From assembly GCA_030706145.1 (NCBI GenBank), contig JAUZPB010000018.1, positions 1-55,311 of the forward strand: a DNA stretch of 55,311 nt, given 5' to 3'. Origin of the DNA: Bacteroidota bacterium. GTDB taxonomy: Bacteria; Bacteroidota; Ignavibacteria; Ignavibacteriales; SURF-24. This document shows positions 26,407 through 35,356 of the stretch, in pieces. The notes below the pieces were generated by a model. That model was not told the DNA's origin and ran no database searches. It worked only from the letters and a program-made list of their open reading frames with translations. The position numbers and the translations under genes were made by a program. Numbering within the stretch: the first letter of the stretch is position 1; every line of letters starts with the position of its first letter.

Positions 26407-26820
26407 ATGGATTGTATTTTTTGTAATATTATTGAACGAAAAGCCAAAGCTGAGATAATTTTTGAAAACGAGAAAATAATTTCTTTTCTCGATATTAACC
26501 CAATTCATTTGGGCCATATTTTAGTGGTCCCTAAAATGCATTGCATCGATTTCCTTTCTATTCCAGAGGAGTATTTGAATCCTTTAATTCAAGTGACAAA
26601 AATTGTTACAGATGCAATGGTAAAAAGCCTTAAACCTGATGGATATAATCTTTTTTCAAATAATGGAAATGCTGCTGGACAGTCAATATATCATTTCCAT
26701 ATGCATATTACCCCTAGGTATTTTAATGATGAAATAAAATTTAAGCTTAACCTCAAGCAGTACAGGGAAGCTGAAATGAAAGATTTTGCAGAAAAGATCA
26801 GGCGGGAAGTAAGAAGCTAA
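26407..26820 (+). CDS. HIT-family nucleotide hydrolase
   Basis: This 137-residue histidine-triad protein carries the motif HFHMHITPR, with H96, H98 and H100; the last is the usual nucleophile. The N-terminus has the two-cysteine start CIFCNII common in the HINT branch. Such enzymes hydrolyse AMP-linked or similar phosphoramidates. The gene follows the PLP enzyme by 52 bp on the same strand; no functional link is evident. Confidence 0.92.
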   Translation: MDCIFCNIIERKAKAEIIFENEKIISFLDINPIHLGHILVVPKMHCIDFLSIPEEYLNPLIQVTKIVTDAMVKSLKPDGYNLFSNNGNAAGQSIYHFHMHITPRYFNDEIKFKLNLKQYREAEMKDFAEKIRREVRS

Positions 26821-26969
26821 GGATTACTTTTCAGGAAAAACATTCTGGCTTCACCGAAAAGTTTACATTTGCCCAATAGGGCACAGTCTGAAAGAAAAAT
26901 TATTATTGCCGAAAATTACAATATTCTATAAAGCGATTTTACTTCGCTAAAAATTCAAGGAGAATTCTT

Positions 26970-27377
26970 ATGGATAAAAAGATCAGAGTCCTTGTCGCCA
27001 AAGCTGGTCTGGATGGTCATGACAGGGGAGCAAAGGTAATTGCTGCTGCCCTTAGAGATGCCGGTATGGAAGTTATCTATACTGGACTTAGACAAACTCC
27101 AGAAATGATTGTTGAAGCTGCCATTCAGGAAGATGTAGATGTTATTGGCATTAGCATTCTCTCAGGTGCACATATGACTATCTTTCCCAAGATACTAAAC
27201 TTAATGAAAGAAAGAAGCTTAAATGATGTCTTGCTTACTGGTGGAGGTATTATTCCTGAGGAAGATTTAAAAGAACTAAAAAAACTTGGTGTAGGTGAAC
27301 TTTTTACCCCTGGAACACCAACACAAAATGTAGCTAGCTTTATAAATGCATGGTGCGAAAATCACCCCAGGGATTAG
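26970..27377 (+). CDS. Stand-alone cobalamin-binding domain of methylmalonyl-CoA mutase type
   Basis: This 135-residue protein is a B12-binding Rossmann domain, equal to the C-terminal part of methylmalonyl-CoA mutase. The DxHxxG motif is present as DGHDRG at 15-20, with H17 as axial cobalt ligand. SILSGAH and LTGGGI form the other cofactor loops. The catalytic TIM-barrel subunit is not nearby, so it must be a separate chain encoded elsewhere, a split-subunit form seen in archaea and some bacteria. The start has a strong AAGGAG ribosome-binding site. The partner could be methylmalonyl-CoA or another acyl-CoA mutase. Confidence 0.9.
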   Translation: MDKKIRVLVAKAGLDGHDRGAKVIAAALRDAGMEVIYTGLRQTPEMIVEAAIQEDVDVIGISILSGAHMTIFPKILNLMKERSLNDVLLTGGGIIPEEDLKELKKLGVGELFTPGTPTQNVASFINAWCENHPRD

Positions 27378-27737
27378 AAAATTTGCTCAAATTGATATGG
27401 TCCTTTGCTTTGTAGTGTAAATCTTACATTGTTTTTATGTGTTTGGGGACGCTTTTCTCTATTTTTTATTGCGTCCCTATTCTTCCAAAGTTTTGACCTC
27501 CTTCCGGTCTTGTACTACTTTTCTTATGAACCAAGATTGCATAAATATTGTTTTATTACATATAATGCGATATACTGTCTTTCTGTAACAAGTCCTCTTA
27601 CTAAGCAAATTTATTAATTCATAACCTTTTATGAATTGTTATTTAATTATTCTATCACTTTCCTTATTTTTGTAAATGAATTTTTATATTTTTATGACAT
27701 TGAACTAAGTGAATTATTGGAGCAAATTTAAGAACTA
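27378..27737. other. Intergenic region with a GGGACGC/GCGTCCC inverted repeat
   Basis: No convincing gene is seen in these 360 bp; the possible 70-codon ORF here starts with TTG, lacks a ribosome-binding site and is full of Phe, Leu and Tyr, as expected from T-rich DNA. A perfect 7-bp inverted repeat (27446-27452 and 27471-27477) with an 18-base loop might form a hairpin after the mutase gene, but no T run follows it. The rest is AT-rich. Confidence 0.45.
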
Positions 27738-28847
27738 ATGACTCAAGAGAAGAAAAAAAACAGAATAATATTTATTGATCTTATGCGAGCCCTTGCTGTG
27801 CTGATGATGGTTCAGGGACATACAGTTGATACTTTTTTAGCCGATAGCTACAGAACATTTGATTCACCTTTATTTACACTCTGGTGGTCTATAAGAGGCC
27901 TGACTGCCCCTATCTTTCTTTTTACTGCCGGTACAGTTTTTACTTACCTTCTAAGATTAAATCAAGTACCATTTAAGGAAAACCCTAGAGTAAAAAAAGG
28001 TGTAAAAAGGTTCTTCCTTTTGATCTTTATTGCCTATTTTATGCGCTATCCGACTCCCTATGTCGTTTATTTCAAAGAGGTTACCGACTATCAGTGGAAA
28101 AATTTCTTTGCCGTTGATGTCTTGCATCTAATCGCATTTGGAATTTTGTTCGTAGTTGGATTGGCTTATTTTGGTGAAAAATTTAAGATACGTGACCAAA
28201 TACTATTTCCATTAGCTGCCTTAATAAGTTTTGTCTTATATACTCCCTTTTCTAAGATAAATTGGGTCTCTTTCCTTCCTATGCCTGTCGCTGGATATTT
28301 TTATCAGGGAACTGGCTCTCTTTTCCCTCTTGTACCTTGGACGGGCTTTGTCTTTTCAGGAGCTTTCCTGGGTAGCTATTTAGCTCATAATCCGGATACC
28401 TTTAAATCTAAGACCTTTAGCATAAGATTGCTTTATGCTGGACTGTTCTTCTTAGCCTTTTCTGGTATAGGTGATGCTTTGGAAATCGCTTTTTATGGAG
28501 GAAGCAATTTCTGGACTACAAGCCCAAACCTGGTATTCTTTAGATTAGGTATAGTGATCTTACTAAATAGTATGGTTTCTTACATAGCACTAAAATTTCA
28601 AAATATTCCAAAATTGCTTATGCAGATCGGTAGAAATTCTCTTCCAATTTATGTGGTACATATAATTATTCTTTATGGAAGTGCATGGACATTAGGTCTG
28701 TGGAGTGTCTTTGCAAAGAGCTTTAACGTTTGGAGTACTATTGGCGCTGCTATTGCTATGATAACTTTGATGATAAGCATGGTACATGGCTTTCAGCTTG
28801 TAAAGGTCGTAATTAAGAAAAAAGAATATATTTCAACTACTTCCTGA
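27738..28847 (+). CDS. Membrane acyltransferase, HGSNAT/DUF1624-like
   Basis: This 369-residue membrane protein has about ten hydrophobic segments. It opens with IFIDLMRALAVLMMVQGH (about 11-28), the signature of heparan-alpha-glucosaminide N-acetyltransferase-like proteins and related acyltransferases; the histidine is the likely active-site residue. The next segment RGLTAPIFLFTAG (about 54-66) is also typical. Such proteins transfer acyl groups to cell-surface sugars. ruvB follows by 16 bp, so the two may be co-transcribed although functionally unrelated. The acceptor is unknown. Confidence 0.8.
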   Translation: MTQEKKKNRIIFIDLMRALAVLMMVQGHTVDTFLADSYRTFDSPLFTLWWSIRGLTAPIFLFTAGTVFTYLLRLNQVPFKENPRVKKGVKRFFLLIFIAYFMRYPTPYVVYFKEVTDYQWKNFFAVDVLHLIAFGILFVVGLAYFGEKFKIRDQILFPLAALISFVLYTPFSKINWVSFLPMPVAGYFYQGTGSLFPLVPWTGFVFSGAFLGSYLAHNPDTFKSKTFSIRLLYAGLFFLAFSGIGDALEIAFYGGSNFWTTSPNLVFFRLGIVILLNSMVSYIALKFQNIPKLLMQIGRNSLPIYVVHIIILYGSAWTLGLWSVFAKSFNVWSTIGAAIAMITLMISMVHGFQLVKVVIKKKEYISTTS

Positions 28848-28863
28848 AAGAAAAGAGTTATAA

Positions 28864-29898
28864 ATGAGAAAATCAGCTAATACTACTCCCAGTAATGTCA
28901 ACGATGAAGAAAAACAGATCGAGCATGCACTTCGTCCGGTAAGTTTTGATGATTTTATTGGACAGAAGAAAATTACAGATAATCTTAAAGTCTTTATTGC
29001 TGCTGCATTGAAGAGAGGTGAAGGCCTGGACCACGTTCTGCTTACTGGTCCTCCGGGACTTGGTAAAACCACTCTGGCCCATATTATAGCTCATGAAATG
29101 GGTTCTAAGATTAAGATTACTTCGGGCCCCGTGCTTGAAAAACCTGGCGATCTTGCTGGTTTGTTGACTAATCTTGAAGAAAAGTCCGTTTTGTTTATTG
29201 ATGAGATCCATAGATTAAGTCCAGTTGTTGAAGAGTATCTTTACTCGGCTATGGAGGATTTTAAGCTGGATATAATGATTGATAGTGGCCCAAATGCACG
29301 CTCAGTTCAGATAAAACTGCCTAAATATACTCTCGTGGGTGCTACTACTCGAGCTGGACTTCTGACGGCTCCTTTAAGAGATAGATTTGGTATTAAATTC
29401 CGCCTGGATTATTATGATTCCGAGCTTTTAAGCAGAATCATTAAAAGATCAGCCAATTTACTTAACCTACCCATTGAAGAAGATGCCTGCTATGAATTAG
29501 CAAAACGCTCTAGAGGGACTCCAAGGATCGCTAACCGCCTTCTTAGAAGGACTAGAGATTTTGCTGATTTTGAAGATAAAACGATTGTTGATCTTCCTGT
29601 CGTAAAAAAAGCACTGGATGCACTTGATGTGGATGAATTTGGTCTCGATGAGATGGATAAAGATATTATTCTTGCAATCATCGAGAAGTTTAAAGGTGGA
29701 CCTGTCGGTCTTAGTACACTCGCTGTGGCTGTAAATGAAGATCCTGGTACAATTGAAGAGGTCTATGAACCATTTCTTATTCAGCAGGGCTTTATTCAGA
29801 GAACACCTAGAGGAAGAGAAGCTACTGATCTTGCCTATATTAGGTTTGGATTAAAAAGGACTAAAAAAGAAGGTTCAACAGATCTTTTTGAACAGTAA
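28864..29898 (+). CDS. ruvB: Holliday junction branch-migration helicase RuvB
   Basis: RuvB is the hexameric AAA+ motor that drives branch migration of Holliday junctions with RuvA. The 344-residue protein has Walker [10 protein letters not shown] at 62-70, Walker B LFIDEIH at 110-116, the sensor-1 strand LVGATTRAG and sensor-2 [15 protein letters not shown]-terminal winged helix (about 270-335) includes [10 protein letters not shown]. The short N-terminal extension before [11 protein letters not shown] is normal. RuvA and RuvC are not in the window. It is followed 36 bp later by kdsA. Confidence 0.97.
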   Translation: MRKSANTTPSNVNDEEKQIEHALRPVSFDDFIGQKKITDNLKVFIAAALKRGEGLDHVLLTGPPGLGKTTLAHIIAHEMGSKIKITSGPVLEKPGDLAGLLTNLEEKSVLFIDEIHRLSPVVEEYLYSAMEDFKLDIMIDSGPNARSVQIKLPKYTLVGATTRAGLLTAPLRDRFGIKFRLDYYDSELLSRIIKRSANLLNLPIEEDACYELAKRSRGTPRIANRLLRRTRDFADFEDKTIVDLPVVKKALDALDVDEFGLDEMDKDIILAIIEKFKGGPVGLSTLAVAVNEDPGTIEEVYEPFLIQQGFIQRTPRGREATDLAYIRFGLKRTKKEGSTDLFEQ

Positions 29899-29934
29899 TA
29901 CTAACAATTTGGATAATACACTATAAGAGAGCTA

Positions 29935-30756
29935 ATGACTAATTTAGTTAAAATAAAAAATGTCGAAATAGGTGCTAATAAACCGTTTGTTTTGATAGCT
30001 GGTCCATGCGTTATTGAAAATGAGAAGATAACCTTGGATACTGCTGAGTCTATTAAAAAAATTACCTCTGAGCTAAATATCCCTTTTATCTTTAAATCTA
30101 GTTATAAGAAGGCTAACAGGACGAGCCTTGGCTCTTTTACAGGCTTAGAAGAAGATCAGGCCCTTGGAATATTAAAGAAGGTAAAGGATTCACTTGAACT
30201 TCCCATCTTAACAGACATACATACCGAATCCGAAGCTGAAAGGGCCTCTTTGGTTGCTGATGTATTGCAGATCCCTGCTTTTTTATGCCGGCAGACTGAC
30301 TTACTGATAGCAGCAGGAAAGACAGGTAAAGCTGTTAATATAAAAAAAGGACAATTCCTGGCGCCTGAGGATATGAAACATGCCGTTGAAAAAGTAGCTT
30401 CAACTAACAATAATAATATTCTACTTACTGAACGGGGTACTACCTTTGGTTACCATGACCTTATTGTCGATATGAGATCTTTAATAATTATGCGCGAGAT
30501 TGGTTTTCCGGTTGTTATGGATGCCACTCACTCTGTTCAGCTTCCATCTAAAGGTGGTGTCTCAGGTGGCCAGCCAAAATTTATTCCTCCTTTAGCCCGC
30601 GCAGCCGTTGCTCTTGGGATAGATGCTCTCTTTATGGAAGTTCATCCTGATCCTTTACATGCTCTTAGCGATGCGGCAAGCCAGTTCCCTCTTGATAAGC
30701 TTAGGGAATTGTTAACTGGACTTAAAAAAATTGATTCGATTGTTAAGAATTTATAA
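29935..30756 (+). CDS. kdsA: 3-deoxy-8-phosphooctulonate synthase (Kdo-8-P synthase)
   Basis: KdsA joins phosphoenolpyruvate and arabinose 5-phosphate to give Kdo 8-phosphate, the first committed step to Kdo. The 273-residue TIM-barrel protein has the PEP-site segments FKSSYKKANRTS and TDIHTE, and DATHSVQLP plus MEVHPDP near the C-terminus. In the first strand it has AGPC, with C25 where E. coli KdsA has Asn; together with the conserved His, Glu and Asp this marks the metal-dependent class known from Aquifex. The next gene begins right after its stop, so kdsA and the kdsC-like gene are coupled. Confidence 0.96.
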   Translation: MTNLVKIKNVEIGANKPFVLIAGPCVIENEKITLDTAESIKKITSELNIPFIFKSSYKKANRTSLGSFTGLEEDQALGILKKVKDSLELPILTDIHTESEAERASLVADVLQIPAFLCRQTDLLIAAGKTGKAVNIKKGQFLAPEDMKHAVEKVASTNNNNILLTERGTTFGYHDLIVDMRSLIIMREIGFPVVMDATHSVQLPSKGGVSGGQPKFIPPLARAAVALGIDALFMEVHPDPLHALSDAASQFPLDKLRELLTGLKKIDSIVKNL

Positions 30757-31245
30757 GTGTATAGTAGTAAACTAAAAAAAATAAAATATTTGCTATTTGA
30801 CTTGCATGGCGTCATTCTGCAAAATGATTCATCTGTTGAGAACATAGAGAGCTTTGAAAGAATTCTGGCAGTCCTAAAGACTGATATTCAATTGGCCTCC
30901 AGACTTAATGTTCCTCTTGGAGTAATTTCTGCCAGTGAAGATGACAGTTTACTAAAACAATTGTATGCAACAGGCATTAACGAAATATATTCACATTCCA
31001 TCGATAAGGTCTCGCAAGCTGAAATTCTTATAAAAAAGTATGATCTCAGCTATGAAGAAATTGCTTTTATAGGTGATGATATTCTGGATTTGCCTCTTCT
31101 GACGAAAGTTGGCTTTAGCGCAACTACAAGCAATGCTCGCAGGGAAGTCAAAAGAGCAGTCCATTATATATGTAAAATTAAAGGAACGAATTCAGTGATC
31201 AGCGATATTCTGACGATGATTGAAAAGGCAAAGAATAGCTACTAG
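30757..31245 (+). CDS. KdsC-like HAD phosphatase with altered catalytic motif
   Basis: By position and length (162 aa) this is the Kdo-8-P phosphatase expected next to kdsA. Its HAD fold is visible: motif I at FDLHGVIL with D15, motif III lysine near residue 87 (IDKVSQAE), and motif IV GDDILDLPLL (about 107-116). Motif I is odd: KdsC proteins read DxDGV, with the second Asp as general acid/base, but here residue 17 is His. The usual VRDG-type loop is also changed. The start is GTG with no gap after kdsA, so translation depends on kdsA. It may be an active variant or have a non-catalytic role. The family call is good; the activity is open. Confidence 0.8.
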   Translation: MYSSKLKKIKYLLFDLHGVILQNDSSVENIESFERILAVLKTDIQLASRLNVPLGVISASEDDSLLKQLYATGINEIYSHSIDKVSQAEILIKKYDLSYEEIAFIGDDILDLPLLTKVGFSATTSNARREVKRAVHYICKIKGTNSVISDILTMIEKAKNSY

Positions 31246-31438
31246 TAACTGACATAATACTGTTGATCTGTGAAAAACAAAATAATTTTTCCCCCAAATA
31301 TGGGGTATTAAATTTTAATAAATCCTGGAAAAACTTTGAGCTTGAAAATTCAGCATTTATTAATCATTCTAAAACTGAAAAGGTTAAAACTGTTAAAAAC
31401 TTAAAGCCTTTTCAATATTTTCTTAAAACGAGGTTGTG

Positions 31439-32416
31439 GTGTCTATAGAAACAATTATACAAAAAGCCAAGGAAGTTGTTTGTAAAGAAGCAGAAGCTGT
31501 GGCTGGCTTAATCGATAGAATTGACGAAGAATTTGTAAAAGCTGTACAGATAATGTCTGCCTGTAAAGGTAGAGTAATTCTGACAGGAATGGGAAAATCT
31601 GGCCTGATTGCAAGAAAAATTGTCGCAACAATGAATTCAACTGGTACCCCGGCTATATACCTTCACCCTACTGATGCTCTTCATGGTGACCTTGGTATGG
31701 TTAGAAGTGAGGATGTCGTTGTCCTTATTTCTAAAAGTGGAAATACAGAAGAAATTGTAAACCTTATTCCGCTTCTTAAAAGACTAAATGTCATACTAAT
31801 TGCCATGGTGGGTAATAAAAAGTCAAAGGTTGGAAAAGAATGCGATATAGTTCTGAATATTGCTGTTAAAGAAGAAGCTTGCCCTTATGATCTTGCTCCT
31901 ACTGCCTCTAGCACTGCTACGCTTGTTATGGGCGATGCACTTTCAATTGCTTTACTCGAACTTAAAGGCTTTACACGCGAGGACTTTGCACTGCTTCATC
32001 CAGGAGGTAGCCTGGGTAAGAGACTTTCACTTAAGATCTCAGAGTTAATGGTTACAGGCGAAGATATACCAATGGTTAATGAGTTTACTTCTATGAAAGA
32101 TACTATACTCGAAATTACATCTAAAAGACTAGGTATGACAAGTGTTGTTGATGAATGCGGAAACTTATTGGGTATTATTACCGATGGTGACCTAAGAAGA
32201 CTCCTTGAAAAAACAACTGATATTTATTCTCTTACTGCAGGAAAGGTTATGCACTCGAATCCTAAGACAATAAAAGCCGATTATCTTGCATCCTTTGCTC
32301 TACAGTATATGGAAAACTATAAGATAACTTCTTTAATTGTTGTTGATAAGCCGAACAGGCCAGTTGGAGTTGTTCATCTCCATGATCTTGTCAAACTTGG
32401 TCTTGAGTCAAGATAA
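31439..32416 (+). CDS. kdsD: Arabinose-5-phosphate isomerase (KdsD/KpsF type)
   Basis: KdsD converts ribulose 5-phosphate to arabinose 5-phosphate, the sugar donor for KdsA. The protein of about 325 residues has an N-terminal SIS domain (about 20-180) with GMGKSGLIARK, STGTPAIYLHP, DALHGDLG and SKSGNTEE. Two CBS domains (about 205-320) with ITDGDLRR close the protein. Two GTG codons in a row, at 31436 and 31439, could start it; I prefer 31439 because ACGAGG lies at a better distance. A 190-bp gap separates it from the kdsC-like gene. With kdsA and kdsB it covers the Kdo pathway. Confidence 0.95.
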   Translation: MSIETIIQKAKEVVCKEAEAVAGLIDRIDEEFVKAVQIMSACKGRVILTGMGKSGLIARKIVATMNSTGTPAIYLHPTDALHGDLGMVRSEDVVVLISKSGNTEEIVNLIPLLKRLNVILIAMVGNKKSKVGKECDIVLNIAVKEEACPYDLAPTASSTATLVMGDALSIALLELKGFTREDFALLHPGGSLGKRLSLKISELMVTGEDIPMVNEFTSMKDTILEITSKRLGMTSVVDECGNLLGIITDGDLRRLLEKTTDIYSLTAGKVMHSNPKTIKADYLASFALQYMENYKITSLIVVDKPNRPVGVVHLHDLVKLGLESR

Positions 32417-32470
32417 AACTTATCTTGTTCCTTTTTTGCTATATTATTTTATGGGAAACATTGCTAATAA

Positions 32471-33100
32471 ATGATCTTGAGAAAGAGAAGCTTAGAAAGC
32501 TTAAATATAAGTAAAATAGTTGACCTCAGGGACTTATGCTGCCTTAAAGCATTTGTTGTATTGCTGGTTAGCTTAATTATGCTATCGCTTTATAACGGGT
32601 GCTCTGAAGAGAAAATAAAGCCTCCGGTTGTTCAACTAAACGAAACACAGTTGCCTTCTCAGGAAAGCAGAAATGATAAGATACTATTTACCGAAGGAGG
32701 TAAATTAAGAGCTATACTTTATGCTAAACACCTTAGGGTCTTTGATGAAAAGAGGGAAACTTTGTTAGATACAATTAGAATAGAATTTTTTAATGACAAT
32801 GCTCAGAGAACATCAGTTCTTACAGCAAGAAAGGGCAGGGTTGATGGAGTGACTAACAATATGTATGCTATTGATAGTGTTGTCGCTGCAAATGATTCTG
32901 GCACTGTCCTAAGGACTCAGGAGCTGATGTGGAGAAATAATGATAGGAAAATTGTTTCTGAAAAATTTGTTAGGATAACTTCACCAACTGAAAGCATTCA
33001 GGGTTATGGTGTTGTCGCAGATCAAAACCTCCGTAATTATGTGATTTATAAACCAACCTTTGTAACTACTTCCGAAAATTTCGCGGATACTACCAAATGA
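32471..33100 (+). CDS. lptC: LptC-like LPS export protein, probable lipoprotein
   Basis: LptC is the membrane-anchored link that carries lipopolysaccharide from the LptBFG exporter to LptA. The 209-residue protein has a basic N-terminus, a hydrophobic stretch (about 26-40) and then YNGC, with C44 as a possible lipidated cysteine, so it may be a lipoprotein rather than a helix-anchored form. The body (about 70-200) is an LptC/OstA-type beta-jellyroll, with features such as VLTARKGRVDG and IQGYGVVADQN. It overlaps the next gene by 4 bp (ATGA), and its place between kdsD and ostA fits the call. Overall identity to E. coli LptC is low. Confidence 0.8.
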   Translation: MILRKRSLESLNISKIVDLRDLCCLKAFVVLLVSLIMLSLYNGCSEEKIKPPVVQLNETQLPSQESRNDKILFTEGGKLRAILYAKHLRVFDEKRETLLDTIRIEFFNDNAQRTSVLTARKGRVDGVTNNMYAIDSVVAANDSGTVLRTQELMWRNNDRKIVSEKFVRITSPTESIQGYGVVADQNLRNYVIYKPTFVTTSENFADTTK

Positions 33101-34491
33101 GAAGATTTCTGTTACTTTGTATATTCTTATTACTTGGATCTTTTTTTTCTATCAATGCTCAAAATGGCGGACAACCTGTTACGGTTATGGGCGACAGTAT
33201 GGCTGGAAGTGTTGTAAATGGCGAAAGTGTAAGGGAAGTTATTGGACATGTTGTTCTTAAACAGGGCAACGTTGTCATTACATGCAACAGGGCAGTGCAG
33301 TATCTGGGCCGTAATAATGCAATTCTTGATGGCAATGTTCTCGTCAGACAGGATACTTTAACAATAAGAGCACAAAAAGGTTATTATTATGGAAATCAGA
33401 GAATTGCTGAATGTAATACTGGAGTACAACTAAATGATGGAAAAGTAATTTTAAGTGCTGTTAATGGCAATTATTACTTTAAAGAACAAAGGGCCTATTT
33501 TTCTGATAATGTGATGCTCTACGATACAGTCTCGACTTTAACGTGTAAAAAACTGAACTATTATAAAAATGAAAATCGGGCAGTTGCTGTTGGTAATGTA
33601 AAAATAACAGATTCTCTAAATACAATTGTTGCCGATAGCATGATACATCTTAGAGGACCTAAGATAACTTTTGCTGAGCATAATGTAAAAATTACTAATA
33701 CTGCAAACAATATTACGGTCTTTGGTGACCACCTTGAAAACTATTCGCAAAAAAAGTATACTCTCATAAATGAAAATCCTTTGCTTATTCAGATTGATAC
33801 GACTCAGCAGGGGAAAACCGATACACTTGTGATCTCTTCTAAAATAATGGAATCCTTTAGCGATAGTTCGGGAAAATTCATCGCTACTGACTCGGTGAGA
33901 ATTGTTCAGGGAGGCTTTGCTTCATCGAATAATTATTCAATTTACTACAGGCAAATTGGTAAGATTATTACATACAAGAAAAGCGGAGAAAAGGTCCCTC
34001 CTGTCATGTGGTATGAAAACTCTCAGCTTTCTGGTGACTCGGTTAATATCTTTTTAGTCGATAACAGGCTTTCAAAAATACATGTCTTGTTTAATGGTTT
34101 TATTCTTTCTCAGAATAAGACCTTTGCTCAAAGGTTTGACCAGATCTCTGGCGATAGTCTTACAATCTATTTTGATTCAACCGGAATCAATCATACAGAT
34201 GTATTCGGAAATGTACTTAGTATTTACTATACTTACGAAGAGGATTCTCCTAATGGTCTGATCAAGGCTAGTGCACAACGCGCTAAATTTCTTTTTAAGA
34301 ATAAAGCAGTTAGTGACGTAAAACTTTATTCAGATGAGAAACATTCTTCATCAGTTATTAGCGAGTATTATCCTGAAAATCTTGTTAATAAAAATGAACT
34401 TTCTTTTACAATTCCAGCCTTTATAATTTTTAAGGGAAGGCCTGAAAAGAATGACTTGCTGAATAAAAATAAGATCTTTTCGGGGTTGTAA
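33097..34491 (+). CDS. OstA/LptA-like periplasmic LPS transport protein
   Basis: This 464-residue exported protein has a signal peptide (about 1-21, LLLCIFLLLGSFFSINAQ). A repeating beta-strand pattern typical of OstA domains follows (NVVITCNRAVQYL, NVLVRQDTLTIRAQKGYYY, NAIL.GNVLV, LTCKKLNYYKN). LptA bridges the periplasm with such a beta-jellyroll filament. At 464 residues it is more than twice the length of E. coli LptA, so it likely contains two or more OstA units, as in Bacteroidetes relatives. It is coupled to lptC by a 4-bp overlap and followed by lptB. It is not LptD, as there is no long barrel region. Confidence 0.82.
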   Translation: MRRFLLLCIFLLLGSFFSINAQNGGQPVTVMGDSMAGSVVNGESVREVIGHVVLKQGNVVITCNRAVQYLGRNNAILDGNVLVRQDTLTIRAQKGYYYGNQRIAECNTGVQLNDGKVILSAVNGNYYFKEQRAYFSDNVMLYDTVSTLTCKKLNYYKNENRAVAVGNVKITDSLNTIVADSMIHLRGPKITFAEHNVKITNTANNITVFGDHLENYSQKKYTLINENPLLIQIDTTQQGKTDTLVISSKIMESFSDSSGKFIATDSVRIVQGGFASSNNYSIYYRQIGKIITYKKSGEKVPPVMWYENSQLSGDSVNIFLVDNRLSKIHVLFNGFILSQNKTFAQRFDQISGDSLTIYFDSTGINHTDVFGNVLSIYYTYEEDSPNGLIKASAQRAKFLFKNKAVSDVKLYSDEKHSSSVISEYYPENLVNKNELSFTIPAFIIFKGRPEKNDLLNKNKIFSGL

Positions 34492-34547
34492 GAATAGTTT
34501 TTTTTTGTTCGTAATAATTCCTAGTTTTATGAAATAACAAAAGTTTA

Positions 34548-35291
34548 ATGATGTCTGAACTATTAACACTAAGAAGCGAAAATCTGGTAAAGATATATAA
34601 AAAAAGAACCGTTGTACAAAAGGTATCAGTACAGGTAACTCAAGGAGAAATTGTTGGACTGCTGGGCCCAAATGGAGCTGGAAAAACTACTACCTTTTAT
34701 ATGATAGTTGGAATGATCAAGCCCGACGGAGGAAAGGTCTTCCTAAATTCATTGGATATTACAAAAATGCCAATGTATAAGAGGGCTAGAATGGGTGTCG
34801 GATATCTTCCACAGGAAGCCTCGGTCTTTCGCAGGCTTAGTGTTGAGGATAATCTTCTTGCTGTATTGCAGACAATGAAAATGACAGCAAATGAAAGAAA
34901 ACAAAGGTGCAATCAGCTCTTAGAGGATCTTAATATTACTCATATTAGAAAAAGCCTTGGCTTTCAGCTAAGTGGCGGTGAGAGGCGAAGAATTGAAATT
35001 GCACGCGCTCTTGCTACAAATCCTAAATTTATTCTTCTCGACGAACCATTTGCTGGCGTAGATCCGATTGCTGTTGAAGATATTATGAATATTGTGGCTA
35101 ATTTAAAAAACAGAGGAATTGGAATTTTAATAACTGATCACAATGTCCATGAAACATTAAGTATCGTTGATAAGGCTTATATACTAATAAGTGGAAATAT
35201 CTTTAAGGCCGGTTCTGCTGAAGACCTCGCAGAAGATTCTGAGGTCAGAAAGCTTTATCTTGGCGAAAAATTCAAACTAGACAGGTACTGA
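34548..35291 (+). CDS. lptB: LPS export ABC transporter ATPase LptB
   Basis: LptB is the ATPase that powers extraction of lipopolysaccharide from the inner membrane with LptF and LptG. The 247-residue protein has Walker A GPNGAGKT at 40-47, the Q-loop YLPQEASVF with the LptB-typical insertion [10 protein letters not shown], signature LSGGERRR at 141-148, Walker B ILLDEP at 162-167 and H-loop DHNVHETL. The position after lptC and ostA supports LptB over other ABC ATPases. A second ATG three bases on (34551) is an equal start candidate. The permease genes lptF and lptG are not in the window. Confidence 0.94.
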   Translation: MMSELLTLRSENLVKIYKKRTVVQKVSVQVTQGEIVGLLGPNGAGKTTTFYMIVGMIKPDGGKVFLNSLDITKMPMYKRARMGVGYLPQEASVFRRLSVEDNLLAVLQTMKMTANERKQRCNQLLEDLNITHIRKSLGFQLSGGERRRIEIARALATNPKFILLDEPFAGVDPIAVEDIMNIVANLKNRGIGILITDHNVHETLSIVDKAYILISGNIFKAGSAEDLAEDSEVRKLYLGEKFKLDRY

Positions 35292-35356
35292 TAAAGCTTT
35301 TTAACATCAGTTTCAAAAATTTTAGGCAAAATTGCTTTTTGAATATCTGATCAAAG

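Noticed and set aside
27405-27617. 70-codon ORF after the cobalamin-binding domain gene
   Set aside because: It has a TTG start, no ribosome-binding site and a composition of Phe, Leu and Tyr expected from T-rich non-coding DNA.
31263-31448. 61-codon ORF between the kdsC-like gene and kdsD
   Set aside because: It starts with TTG without a ribosome-binding site and overlaps the kdsD start in another frame; the product resembles no known protein.
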